A stretch of 8,336 nucleotides of DNA from Gemmatimonadota bacterium. GTDB taxonomy: Bacteria > Gemmatimonadota > Gemmatimonadetes > Gemmatimonadales > GWC2-71-9. This document shows positions 1-6,361 of the stretch, piece by piece. The position numbers and the translations under genes were made by a program. Numbering within the stretch: the stretch's first letter is position 1; every line of letters starts with the position of its first letter. The DNA is taken from NCBI GenBank assembly GCA_029884275.1, contig JAOUIC010000051.1, positions 1-8,336 on the forward strand, in the 5' to 3' direction. Below the pieces are notes generated by a model. It was not told the origin of the DNA. It made no database searches and was given only the letters and a program-made list of their open reading frames with translations.

Positions 1-2
1 CA

Positions 3-629
3 TCACCCGGCCACCGCGCTCCGTTCCTTGTCAAACGACGGCGGACGGTCGCGGAAGTAGAACTTCATGTTCTCGCCCAGATCGGCATAATCCGACAGCA
101 GGAACCCGGTGATGTTGACCAGCACGGCTTTCGACGCGGTGTCTTCGCTCTCGATCTTGAAGCTGGCGACCACCGAGTTGCCGGTGTTGCCGTCGAGCGA
201 CGCCCGCATCGGCGAGCCGGCTTCCGCCGTGAACCGGGGGTTCATCTGGTAGAGCCAGACCTGGTCGCCGACCCGGCGGAACCGGATCAGCTCGGTATCG
301 CTGAGCGGCAGCCCCTGATGGAGATCCAGGTCCCCTGCCCCACGGCTGAAGTGGACGACCAGGCCGAAGTCGTGGTCGAGCTGGTCAGGCTTGATCTCCA
401 GCAGCAGCGAGCGGTCGCGGTGCTGGTGCATGCGCAGCAGCCCCTCGACCGGTTTGGTGTCCTTGAGCGCCTCGCCCCAGGGCTTGAAGGGGCCCTTCTT
501 GTCTTCGCTCTTGGCCGCGCCAGCCGCCGCGGGCTTCTCCGGCGCCGGCGCCGGGGCGGTATGGACCTGGACGCAGGACACCTGCAGCACGAGACCACAG
601 GCCAGTGCGGTCAGAGGAGTGAAGCGCAT
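3..629 (-). CDS. N-terminal part of a DUF5118/DUF5117 zinc-dependent metalloprotease; frame closes early (208 aa)
   Basis: The protein starts with a secretion signal (MRFTPLTALACGLVLQVSC). Cys19 could be a lipidation site, but its lipobox (LQVSC) is imperfect. An Ala/Pro/Lys-rich spacer runs to about residue 46. Residues about 48-95 look like DUF5118 (PFKPWGEALKDTKPVEGLL to HDFGLVVHFSRGAG), and residues 96-208 look like the first part of DUF5117 (IRFRRVGDQVWLYQMNPRF, VLVNITGFLLSD). Family members are usually large secreted enzymes of about 800 residues, with the HExxH zinc site in a later DUF4953 domain. Here the frame stops at residue 208 (TGA at 5-3), inside DUF5117, so no catalytic site is present. 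The stop overlaps an ATG at 3-1. One extra G in the GGG run just before the stop would keep the frame open (Ala-Gly-Val-Met). This is either a frameshift, a sequence error or a split gene. It lies 35 bases after fadJ on the same strand, with no clear ribosome site before its ATG. Family assignment is from recognition of the motifs. Confidence 0.72.
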   Translation of the reverse strand: MRFTPLTALACGLVLQVSCVQVHTAPAPAPEKPAAAGAAKSEDKKGPFKPWGEALKDTKPVEGLLRMHQHRDRSLLLEIKPDQLDHDFGLVVHFSRGAGDLDLHQGLPLSDTELIRFRRVGDQVWLYQMNPRFTAEAGSPMRASLDGNTGNSVVASFKIESEDTASKAVLVNITGFLLSDYADLGENMKFYFRDRPPSFDKERSAVAG

Positions 630-664
630 GGAAACGGATCCGGGGAAGAAGTGAGGGTCTCTGC
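630..664 (-). other. Short gap between fadJ and the metalloprotease gene
   Basis: Thirty-five bases with no hairpin terminator and no convincing promoter. The two genes may be cotranscribed, although their functions are not obviously linked. Confidence 0.35.
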
Positions 665-2818
665 TCAGGGATAGAAACGCACTGTCTGCTCGGCGCGTCC
701 AACCAGCGACGGGGCCGGGGTGAACCGTGAGCCGTGGCGGCGCTCGAGGTCGCGCAGCACCTCGACCACCTTCGCGGCGCCGAGGTCGTCGATGTACCTG
801 AGCGGCCCGCCACGGAACGGCGGATAGCCGATGCCGAAGATGGCGCCGACATCGCCGTCGCGCGGCGAGCGGACCACGCCTTCGTCGGCGGCCATGGCGG
901 CCTCGTTCAGCATGCTGTACACCAGTCGCTGCTCGATGATGGTCGTGTCGGCGGGCGCCAGGGGCCGGACGCCGAGCAGGTCGTACACGGTTTCGTCGGG
1001 GCCGGCCTTCTTCCCCTTGGGGTAGAGGTAGAACCCGCGCCCGTTCTTCCGGCCGAACCGCTTGTCCTCCAGCATCCGCCCGATGAGCGGCGACGGCTTG
1101 AGGCGGTCGCCGAAGGCGGCGTGCATCACCCCCGCCGCCTTGGCCCCCACGTCGAGTCCAACCTCGTCCAGCAGCGTGACCGGACCAACCGGGAAACCGA
1201 ACCGGGTCATCACCCGGTCCAGCACCTCCATCGGCACGCCCTCAGCGAGCGCGTAGCCGGCCTCGTTGAGGTACGGCATCAGGATCCGGTTGACCCAGAA
1301 GCCGGGGTGGTCGCGGACCACGATCACCGTCTTGCCCATGCGCCGCCCGAAGTGCACGGCCGTGGCGATCGTCTCGGGCGAGGTCTTACCGGTCGGGATG
1401 ATCTCCAGCAGCGGCATCCGGTCCACCGGGGAGAAGAAGTGCATCCCCAGCACCCGGTCGGGCCGCGAGGCCTGAGCCGCGATCTCGGCAATAGGGATGG
1501 TGGACGTGTTGGTGGCGAAGATGGTTTCCGGGCGGGTCACCGCTTCTGTCTCGGCCAGAACCGCACGTTTCACTTCGAGATCCTCGAACACCGCCTCGAT
1601 GACGAGGTCGGCCCGCGCGAAACTCGCGCTGTCGGTCCCGCCGGACAACAGTGCCGCGAGCCGCTCGAACTCGAAGCGCGTGATCCGCCGGCGCTTGAGG
1701 CGCCCGGAGAGGATGTCGGTCGCCGCCTTGAGTCCCTTGCCGATGCGGGAGAGTTCGGTGTCCTTGAGCCGGACATCCACGCCGGCGCTGCTCACCGCGG
1801 TGCCGGCGATTCCGGCGCCCATGAAGCCGGACCCGATCACGCCGAGCCGCTCGATGGCGCGCGGCTTGGCCGTGACGCCAGGCGGCAGGCCGTCGTCCTT
1901 CTTGAGTGCGGTGGTGGCGAAGAAGATCCCGATCAGCTTGCGGGAGACATCGGTGGCGGCAAGCTCGCCGAAGAGCCGGTGCTCGACCGCGTATCCCGCC
2001 GGGCCGCCCTGCTCGAGCCCCGCGCGCACCGCCTCGAGCGCGGCGAGGGGCGCCGGATAGTGGCCGCCGGTCTTCGCGAGTGTGTCCTTCCGCGCCTTCC
2101 AGTAGACGAACCGCCGTCCCGGCCTGGTCCGGTCGAAGATCGCGCCCATGAGGCCGGTCTTGGGCGGGCGAGCGGGGAGGGGGCGGAGCTGGAGCTCCGC
2201 CCCTACAAGCCCTGCGAGCCGATCGGCCGCCTTGAGCGCGGTGTCGAGGAGGATGCTCTTCGGCACCAGCTCGTCCACCATCCCCAGCCGGAACGCCTTC
2301 GAGCCGGACTCAGTCTTGCCCGGCATGATGATGCCGAGTGCCGCCGACAGTCCGATCAGCAGGGGCAGGCGCTGGCAGCCGCCCGCGCCCGGCAGCAGGC
2401 CAAGCTGGACCTCGGGCAGTCCCAGTTGGGTCTTGGGATGGTCGGTGGCAATGCGCCAGTCACAGGCAAGGGCCAGCTCGAACCCACCGCCGAGGCAGGC
2501 GCCGTGGATGGCGCACACGACTGGCTTGGGAAAGTCGTCCAGCCGCTGGAGCATCTCCTGGCCCTCGCGCGAGAGCCGGGTGAACTCCTCCTGGGTGGAC
2601 AGCCGGGTGAACTCCTCGATGTCGGCGCCGGCGATGAAGGTGTCGGGCTTGCCGGAGATGATCACGAGAGCGCGGACCATCGCGTCGCCCCGGAGCTCCG
2701 CCAGCGCGGTCTCGAAGTCGGCCTTCACCGCCGCATTGAGCTTGTTGACCGGCTCGCCCGGCAGGTCGAGCGTCAGCACCGCGGTACCGCCGTGCCGGCT
2801 GATGGTCAGCGCTGTCAT
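665..2818 (-). CDS. fadJ: FadJ-type trifunctional fatty-acid oxidation protein: enoyl-CoA hydratase / 3-hydroxyacyl-CoA dehydrogenase (717 aa)
   Basis: This is the alpha subunit of a beta-oxidation complex. It hydrates enoyl-CoA and oxidises the 3-hydroxyacyl-CoA with NAD+; FadI encoded just upstream does the thiolysis. Residues 1-190 are a crotonase domain with the oxyanion region IAGADIEEF (62-70), GACLGGGFELALACD (106-120) and LGLPEVQLGLLPGAGG (132-147). Glu114 and Glu136 match the two catalytic glutamates of FadB/FadJ. Residues 320-510 are the NAD-binding dehydrogenase domain, with GSGFMG (329-334), catalytic His460 in MHFFSPV, Glu472 and DHPGFWVNR (503-511). Two C-terminal helical dehydrogenase domains follow (to about 598 and about 625-717). 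At 717 aa it is close to E. coli FadJ (714). ATG 2818 is chosen because it overlaps the fadI stop as ATGA and has GGAG five bases upstream; the frame is open further upstream but that part is non-native sequence antiphase to fadI. The linker at residues 204-213 is encoded by a palindrome and looks inserted. Confidence 0.95.
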   Translation of the reverse strand: MTALTISRHGGTAVLTLDLPGEPVNKLNAAVKADFETALAELRGDAMVRALVIISGKPDTFIAGADIEEFTRLSTQEEFTRLSREGQEMLQRLDDFPKPVVCAIHGACLGGGFELALACDWRIATDHPKTQLGLPEVQLGLLPGAGGCQRLPLLIGLSAALGIIMPGKTESGSKAFRLGMVDELVPKSILLDTALKAADRLAGLVGAELQLRPLPARPPKTGLMGAIFDRTRPGRRFVYWKARKDTLAKTGGHYPAPLAALEAVRAGLEQGGPAGYAVEHRLFGELAATDVSRKLIGIFFATTALKKDDGLPPGVTAKPRAIERLGVIGSGFMGAGIAGTAVSSAGVDVRLKDTELSRIGKGLKAATDILSGRLKRRRITRFEFERLAALLSGGTDSASFARADLVIEAVFEDLEVKRAVLAETEAVTRPETIFATNTSTIPIAEIAAQASRPDRVLGMHFFSPVDRMPLLEIIPTGKTSPETIATAVHFGRRMGKTVIVVRDHPGFWVNRILMPYLNEAGYALAEGVPMEVLDRVMTRFGFPVGPVTLLDEVGLDVGAKAAGVMHAAFGDRLKPSPLIGRMLEDKRFGRKNGRGFYLYPKGKKAGPDETVYDLLGVRPLAPADTTIIEQRLVYSMLNEAAMAADEGVVRSPRDGDVGAIFGIGYPPFRGGPLRYIDDLGAAKVVEVLRDLERRHGSRFTPAPSLVGRAEQTVRFYP
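2180..2203. repeat. Perfect 11-bp palindrome within fadJ (REP-like element, apparently inserted in frame)
   Basis: The arms GGGGCGGAGCT and AGCTCCGCCCC are perfect inverted copies separated by two bases. The match stops at 2179/2204. On one side the flank is TACAA (2204-2208), the other is a G-rich run. The element encodes FadJ residues 206-213 (GAELQLRP) in the linker between the hydratase and dehydrogenase domains. From memory of E. coli FadJ, the linker around RPLPxR is about ten residues shorter there, so the palindrome looks like an addition tolerated in a surface linker. GC-rich palindromes of this type flanked by TACA-like ends occur as dispersed repeats in some bacterial genomes; whether this is one of them cannot be told from a single copy. 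Confidence 0.6.
2574..2617 (-). repeat. 17-bp direct repeat inside fadJ (EEFTRLS written twice)
   Basis: The 17 bases at 2574-2590 recur exactly at 2601-2617, 27 bases (nine codons) apart. On the minus strand they encode EEFTRLS twice, at residues 68-74 and 77-83, just after the oxyanion motif GAD. By recalled alignment the total length of this stretch equals that of E. coli FadJ, so it does not look like a simple insertion. Confidence 0.7.
2815..2818 (-). promoter_or_regulatory. ATGA stop/start overlap coupling fadI to fadJ
   Basis: The fadI stop codon TGA and the fadJ start codon ATG share bases (ATGA on the minus strand). Such overlaps usually mean that ribosomes finishing the first gene re-initiate on the second, which would keep the two subunits in balance. 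Confidence 0.9.
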
Positions 2819-4101
2819 ACGCGCTCCAGGATCATGGCGAAGCCCATCCCGCCCTGGGCACAGATCGAGATCAGTCCGAACTGCACATCCCGGCGGCTCA
2901 TCTCGTTGGCCAGCGTGGTGACCAGCCGGGCGCCGGTGGCGCCAAACGGATGCCCGATGGCGATGGAGCCGCCGTGGACGTTGGTGATCTCCCAGTCGAC
3001 CTCGCCGACCGGGGCGCTCCGGCCCAGCTTTGCGGCCCACTCCTTCGAGGCCCAGGCCTGGGCATTGGAAAGCACCTGCGAGGCGAAGGCCTCGTGGATC
3101 TCCACCAGTCCGATGTCCTTCCAGGCGAGGCCGGCCCGGTCCAGCGCCTTGGGGACGGCGTAGGCCGGCCCCATCAGCAGCTGCCAGCCGGGATCGACCG
3201 CCGCGACGGCATAGCTCCGCACCACGGCGAGCGGCCGATACCCGAGCGAGCGCGCCTTCTGCTCCTCCATCATCAGCACCACCGCCGCGCCATCGGTCAG
3301 TGACGACGCGTTTCCGGCGGTGACGCTGCCGTAGCGCTTGTCGAACACCGGCCTGAGCTTGGCCAGCGCCTCGAGCGAGGTGTCGCCCCGGATGATGTTG
3401 TCGGTGGTGGCGACCTGGTCCATGCCCCGTCCCCCGAACCACGGCGCGATCTCTTCCTGCAGCCTGCCGCTGGCGGTGGCAGCGGCGGCCCGGTGATGAC
3501 TCATCATGGCCAGGCGGTCCTGCGCCTCGCGCGTGATGCCGTTCTCCTTGGCCATCTTCTCGGCCGACTGGCCCATCGACTCACCGGTGGACGGCTCGGC
3601 GATCGCCGGTGAGACCGGGATGAAGTCCCTGGGTCGCACGCGTGCGAAGGTGGCCAGGCGCTGGCCCAGCGTCTTGGCCTTGCTGGCGTCCACCAGGATC
3701 TGGCTGAAGCGCCGGCTGTGGAGGATCGGGATGTCGGAGAGCGACTCCACCCCGCCGGCGAGCACCACGTCGGCATGGCCGAGGGTGATCTGGTCCGCGG
3801 CATAGCTGATGGCCTGGCCGGCGGAGGCGCAGGCGCGGTTCACGCTGAACGCCGGGACCGTCCGCGGCAGCTGGGGGAGGAGGCTCACTTCGCGCGCCAC
3901 GTTGGGGGCCAGCACGGAGGGGACCACCTGGCCGAAGGCGACCTCGCTCACTTCACGGCCATCGAGGGCGGTGCGCTCGAGCAGCTCCTGGGTGACGCGG
4001 CGGGCCAGCTGCACCGCGGTCACGTCGCGGAAGATGGTGCCGCTGCGCGCGAAGGGTGTTCTGAGACCAGTGACGACGGCGGGGCGACGCGGGGGAGTCA
4101 T
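2815..4101 (-). CDS. fadI: FadI-type acetyl-CoA acyltransferase (3-ketoacyl-CoA thiolase), 428 aa
   Basis: A thiolase that cleaves 3-ketoacyl-CoA with CoA to release acetyl-CoA and a chain two carbons shorter, the last step of the beta-oxidation round whose earlier steps FadJ performs. The nucleophile is Cys91 in SVNRACASAGQAI (86-98). The other active-site signatures are His336 in EIHEAFASQVLS, His384 in GGSIAIGHPFGATGAR (377-392), and Cys414 in CAQGGMGFAMI. The stretch at about 120-180 (LSDIPILHSRRF onward) is the thiolase loop region and is of the FadI/HADHB type rather than the shorter FadA type. Length fits FadI (about 430). ATG 4101 is the only possible start, because an in-frame TAG sits at 4116-4114 with no GTG or TTG between. 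There is no strong ribosome site: only AGGA about ten bases upstream, so a very short or leaderless mRNA is possible. It overlaps fadJ by four bases, which points to translational coupling and co-expression. Confidence 0.95.
   Translation of the reverse strand: MTPPRRPAVVTGLRTPFARSGTIFRDVTAVQLARRVTQELLERTALDGREVSEVAFGQVVPSVLAPNVAREVSLLPQLPRTVPAFSVNRACASAGQAISYAADQITLGHADVVLAGGVESLSDIPILHSRRFSQILVDASKAKTLGQRLATFARVRPRDFIPVSPAIAEPSTGESMGQSAEKMAKENGITREAQDRLAMMSHHRAAAATASGRLQEEIAPWFGGRGMDQVATTDNIIRGDTSLEALAKLRPVFDKRYGSVTAGNASSLTDGAAVVLMMEEQKARSLGYRPLAVVRSYAVAAVDPGWQLLMGPAYAVPKALDRAGLAWKDIGLVEIHEAFASQVLSNAQAWASKEWAAKLGRSAPVGEVDWEITNVHGGSIAIGHPFGATGARLVTTLANEMSRRDVQFGLISICAQGGMGFAMILERV
2824..2827 (-). 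promoter_or_regulatory. Ribosome binding site of fadJ (GGAG)
   Basis: GGAG lies inside the last codons of fadI, five bases before ATG 2818. It supports this start over any codon in the open frame further upstream. Confidence 0.7.
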
Positions 4102-4161
4102 GAGAGGTGTATCCTATTACCATGCGGACGGCGCGAAACTGGACCGCCCGCGGACAATCGG
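4102..4161 (-). other. 60-base intergenic region upstream of fadI
   Basis: It lies between the methyltransferase stop and the fadI ATG, same strand. It contains an AT-richer patch, TAATAGGAT on the minus strand (about 4111-4119), in otherwise very GC-rich DNA. TAGGAT ends nine bases before the ATG and could be a -10 element giving a leaderless or nearly leaderless message. No good -35 hexamer is seen at the expected distance, and the same bases offer AGGA as a weak ribosome site. No terminator hairpin is visible, so read-through from the methyltransferase gene is possible. Confidence 0.3.
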
Positions 4162-4731
4162 TCAGCCGCTCGGACGACGCGCGGCGATCGAGGCGATCGC
4201 CCGGGTCTTGTTGCCCTCGACCGGCTCGAAGACCTCGCGGCCGTGGAGGAACTCGAACGGGACGAGCAGCCGGGCAATCTCGCCGGGTACCAGCAGGTGC
4301 TCGGCGCTGGTGGGGCCCCATCCGAGGGCCTGTTGCCACTCGAGGTAGGTCTCCATCAGGAGCACCCCGCCCGGCCGCACCAGGGTCTTGACGTCCTCCA
4401 TGCGGGCCCGGTCAAGATAGTCGAACAGCATGACGACATCAAAAGTCCCTAAATCAGGCCACTCGCCGGTGAGGTCGACCGAGCGGAAGTCAACCGTGAC
4501 GCTGAGCCGTTCCGCGGCCTCGCGCGCCGTCTCCAGTTTCGCCTCGTCAATGTCCACCCCGACGACGACGGCGCCCCGCTGGGCCGCGCGCAGGGCGTGC
4601 CGCCCATCGCCGCAGGCCAGGTCGAGCACCCGGATGCCAGAACGAAAGAGGTAGCCGTGCCAGGTCAGCCAGGTACTGGGCCGCTGGAGATAGAGGACGG
4701 GCGCGGGGGTACCGCGCGGGATCTCTGGCAT
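4162..4731 (-). CDS. Small class I SAM-dependent methyltransferase, substrate unknown (189 aa)
   Basis: A single Rossmann-type methyltransferase domain. Motif I is VLDLACGDGRHAL (35-47), with the ribose-binding acidic residue in VVVGVDID (56-62, Asp60). A second acidic turn is VDLTGEWPDL (85-94), the motif-II strand is FDVVMLFDYLD (97-107), and LVRPGGVLLMETYLEW (117-132) is motif III. The ACGDGRHAL form is common in TehB-like and Methyltransf_25-type small-molecule enzymes, but the substrate cannot be read from the sequence. There is no signal peptide or membrane segment, so it is cytoplasmic. ATG 4731 has GAGG four bases upstream. It is the first gene of the minus-strand row leading into fadI (60-base gap) and is divergent from glpD with an unusually short gap. 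A link to fatty-acid oxidation is not shown. Confidence 0.85.
   Translation of the reverse strand: MPEIPRGTPAPVLYLQRPSTWLTWHGYLFRSGIRVLDLACGDGRHALRAAQRGAVVVGVDIDEAKLETAREAAERLSVTVDFRSVDLTGEWPDLGTFDVVMLFDYLDRARMEDVKTLVRPGGVLLMETYLEWQQALGWGPTSAEHLLVPGEIARLLVPFEFLHGREVFEPVEGNKTRAIASIAARRPSG
4647..4651 (+). promoter_or_regulatory. Possible ribosome binding site for an upstream glpD start (GTG 4657)
   Basis: AGAGG, preceded by AA, sits five bases before the in-frame GTG at 4657-4659. It is the best Shine-Dalgarno match upstream of glpD, yet it lies on the strand opposite the methyltransferase coding sequence (around the LFR codons before motif I). Use of this start would add 31 residues to GlpD. 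It may be a chance match. Confidence 0.3.
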
Positions 4732-4735
4732 CGCG

Positions 4736-4739
4736 CCTC
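4736..4739 (-). promoter_or_regulatory. Ribosome binding site of the methyltransferase gene (GAGG)
   Basis: GAGG on the minus strand, four bases before ATG 4731. It supports that start, and leaves only 18 bases to the chosen glpD start on the other strand. Confidence 0.55.
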
Positions 4740-4749
4740 ACTTCACGAG

Positions 4750-6354
4750 TTGACGGATACCCCCGCCGACCTCCTGGTCATCGGCGGCGGCATCACGGGG
4801 TGCGGCATCGCGCGGGAGGCCGCCATGCGCGGCCTCCGGGTCGTGCTGGTCGAGCAGGGCGATCTCGGCGCCGGGACCAGTTCGCGGTCCAGCCGGCTGA
4901 TCCATGGCGGGCTCAGGTACCTCGAGCATGGCCAGCTCGGGCTGGTGTTCGAGGCGCTGCGCGAACGGCGGATCCTGCTCCGCATCGCACCGCACCTGGT
5001 CCGGCCCATGCCCTTCACCTTTCCGGTTCACCGCCGGGACCGGGTGCCACTGTGGAAGCTCTGGGCCGGTGTCTGGCTCTACGACCTGCTCGCAGCCTTC
5101 CGGAATGTGCGGTGGCACCGGGTACTCGGCAAGCGCGGCCTGCTCCAGCGTGAGCCGGGGGTCCGGGAACGGGGTCTGGTGGGCGGGGTCCGCTACTGGG
5201 ATGCGCAGTGCGACGACGCCCGTCTGGTCGTAGCCACCGCGCGGTCCGCCCAGCAGCACGGCGCCCTGATCGCCAACTACATGGCGGTGGAGGCACTGGT
5301 CCGCGCCGATGGCAAGGTGCGCGGTGCCCGGGTCCGCGACGTCCTGACCGGCGGGGAGGCGGCGATCCACGCCTCGGTCGTGGTGAACGCCACGGGGCCG
5401 TGGGCCGACCGGATCCGCCGAATGGAGGACCCGTCCGCGACACCCCTGCTCCGGGTGACCCGCGGCTCCCATGTCCTGGTGCCCCGGAGCCGGATCGGGC
5501 ACGAGGACGCCATCACCCTCACCAGCGCGGTCGACGGGCGGGTGATGTTCGTGCTGCCCTGGGGCGATTTCTCATACATCGGGACCACCGACACCGACTG
5601 CGAGGACGACCCGGGCGAAGTGCGCGCCACTCCCGACGACGTGGTGTACCTGCTCCGCTCGGCCAACGCGGCCTTTCCCAATGCCCACCTCGACGAATCC
5701 GACGTGCGGTCGGTCTGGGCAGCGCTCAGGCCACTGATCCAGCCGCATGAAGCATTGGGGCCGTCCGAAGTCTCGCGCGAACACGTGATTCTCGCCGGTC
5801 CCGGCGGGATGCTCACCATCGCCGGCGGCAAGCTCACCACCTACCGCGTGATGGCCACCGACATGGTCGACCGGGTGACCGGTCTGCTCCGCGACCTCGA
5901 CGGCCGGCCGCGACCGGGCCGGGCCGCGACCGATACCGAGGCGCTGCCCGGCGGGGAAGTCACGGAGTTGGGGTCGATGGCGCAGACCGGGCTGGACCTG
6001 GGTCTGCCGCTCGCGACGGTGAATCACATCCTCCGGACTTTCGGGACCGAGGGCGCGGCGGTGTTCAACCTGATCCGCGAGCGGCGGGAGCTGGGCCGGA
6101 CGCTGGTGCCGGATCACCCCGCCACCGAGGCGGAGGTGCTCCAGCTCGCGCGGCGGGAGCTGGCCCAGCGGGTGGACGACGTGCTGGCCCGCCGGCTTCG
6201 GCTGGCCTACGAGGCGGTGGACCACGGCTGCTCCGCGGCGCGGCGCACCGCGGAGCTGATGGGAGAGGCGCTGGGCTGGGACGAGGGGCGCGTGGCCGCC
6301 GAAGCAGCCCGGTACGAGAGCGCAATCAGCGATCTGCTCCCGGACCGGGCCTGA
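4750..6354 (+). CDS. glpD: FAD-dependent glycerol-3-phosphate dehydrogenase GlpD (534 aa from TTG)
   Basis: Oxidises sn-glycerol 3-phosphate to dihydroxyacetone phosphate at the inner membrane face and passes electrons to quinone. Numbering from TTG 4750: the FAD-binding GGGITG motif is at 12-17, the ADP-ribose Glu35 is in VVLVEQGD, and the family signature TSSRSSRLIHGGLRYLE is at 43-59. RYWDAQCDDARL (148-159), VVNATGPWAD (211-220), IGTTDTD (277-283) and IAGGKLTTYR (357-366) follow. His52, Arg56, Tyr57 and Lys361 match the recalled substrate-site residues His50, Arg54, Tyr55 and Lys354 of E. coli GlpD. The DAO_C helical domain occupies about 405-520. Length is in the usual range (500-560). 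The start is uncertain: TTG 4750 avoids overlap with the methyltransferase but has no ribosome site, while GTG 4657 has a good one (AGAGG, five-base gap) but would overlap that gene by 75 bases. ATG 4597 is less likely. Function is certain, start is not. Confidence 0.93.
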   Translation: MTDTPADLLVIGGGITGCGIAREAAMRGLRVVLVEQGDLGAGTSSRSSRLIHGGLRYLEHGQLGLVFEALRERRILLRIAPHLVRPMPFTFPVHRRDRVPLWKLWAGVWLYDLLAAFRNVRWHRVLGKRGLLQREPGVRERGLVGGVRYWDAQCDDARLVVATARSAQQHGALIANYMAVEALVRADGKVRGARVRDVLTGGEAAIHASVVVNATGPWADRIRRMEDPSATPLLRVTRGSHVLVPRSRIGHEDAITLTSAVDGRVMFVLPWGDFSYIGTTDTDCEDDPGEVRATPDDVVYLLRSANAAFPNAHLDESDVRSVWAALRPLIQPHEALGPSEVSREHVILAGPGGMLTIAGGKLTTYRVMATDMVDRVTGLLRDLDGRPRPGRAATDTEALPGGEVTELGSMAQTGLDLGLPLATVNHILRTFGTEGAAVFNLIRERRELGRTLVPDHPATEAEVLQLARRELAQRVDDVLARRLRLAYEAVDHGCSAARRTAELMGEALGWDEGRVAAEAARYESAISDLLPDRA

Positions 6355-6361
6355 GCGCCAC
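6355..6361. other. Convergent gap between glpD and the lipoprotein gene
   Basis: Only seven bases separate the two stop codons. No hairpin followed by a T-run is visible here. The small CCCGG-A-CCGGG hairpin in the last glpD codons (6339-6350 region) is too short and lacks a U-tract. Termination may be Rho-dependent or lie inside the genes. Confidence 0.4.

Noticed and set aside
734..3163. Plus-strand open frame of 809 codons opposite fadJ and fadI
   Set aside because: It is the antisense shadow of well-identified genes. The translation is rich in His, Arg, Gly and Pro with no recognisable domain, as expected where GC-rich codon usage removes stops on the other strand.
2819..3442. N-terminal extension of the fadJ frame by 208 codons
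   Set aside because: It runs out of phase through fadI and gives an Arg/Gly-rich sequence with no family resemblance. The ATGA overlap and the GGAG before ATG 2818 mark the real start.
4597..4749. ATG 4597 as the glpD start
   Set aside because: It would place 51 extra residues antisense to the SAM-binding motif region of the methyltransferase, and it has no ribosome site. GTG 4657 or TTG 4750 are better.
4738..5502. Minus-strand open frame of 254 codons opposite glpD
   Set aside because: It lies entirely antisense to a complete GlpD with all family motifs and has a His/Pro/Gly-rich composition without a domain.
6339..6361. Rho-independent terminator after glpD
   Set aside because: Only a five-base CCGGG hairpin with a one-base loop is present and no T-run follows it.
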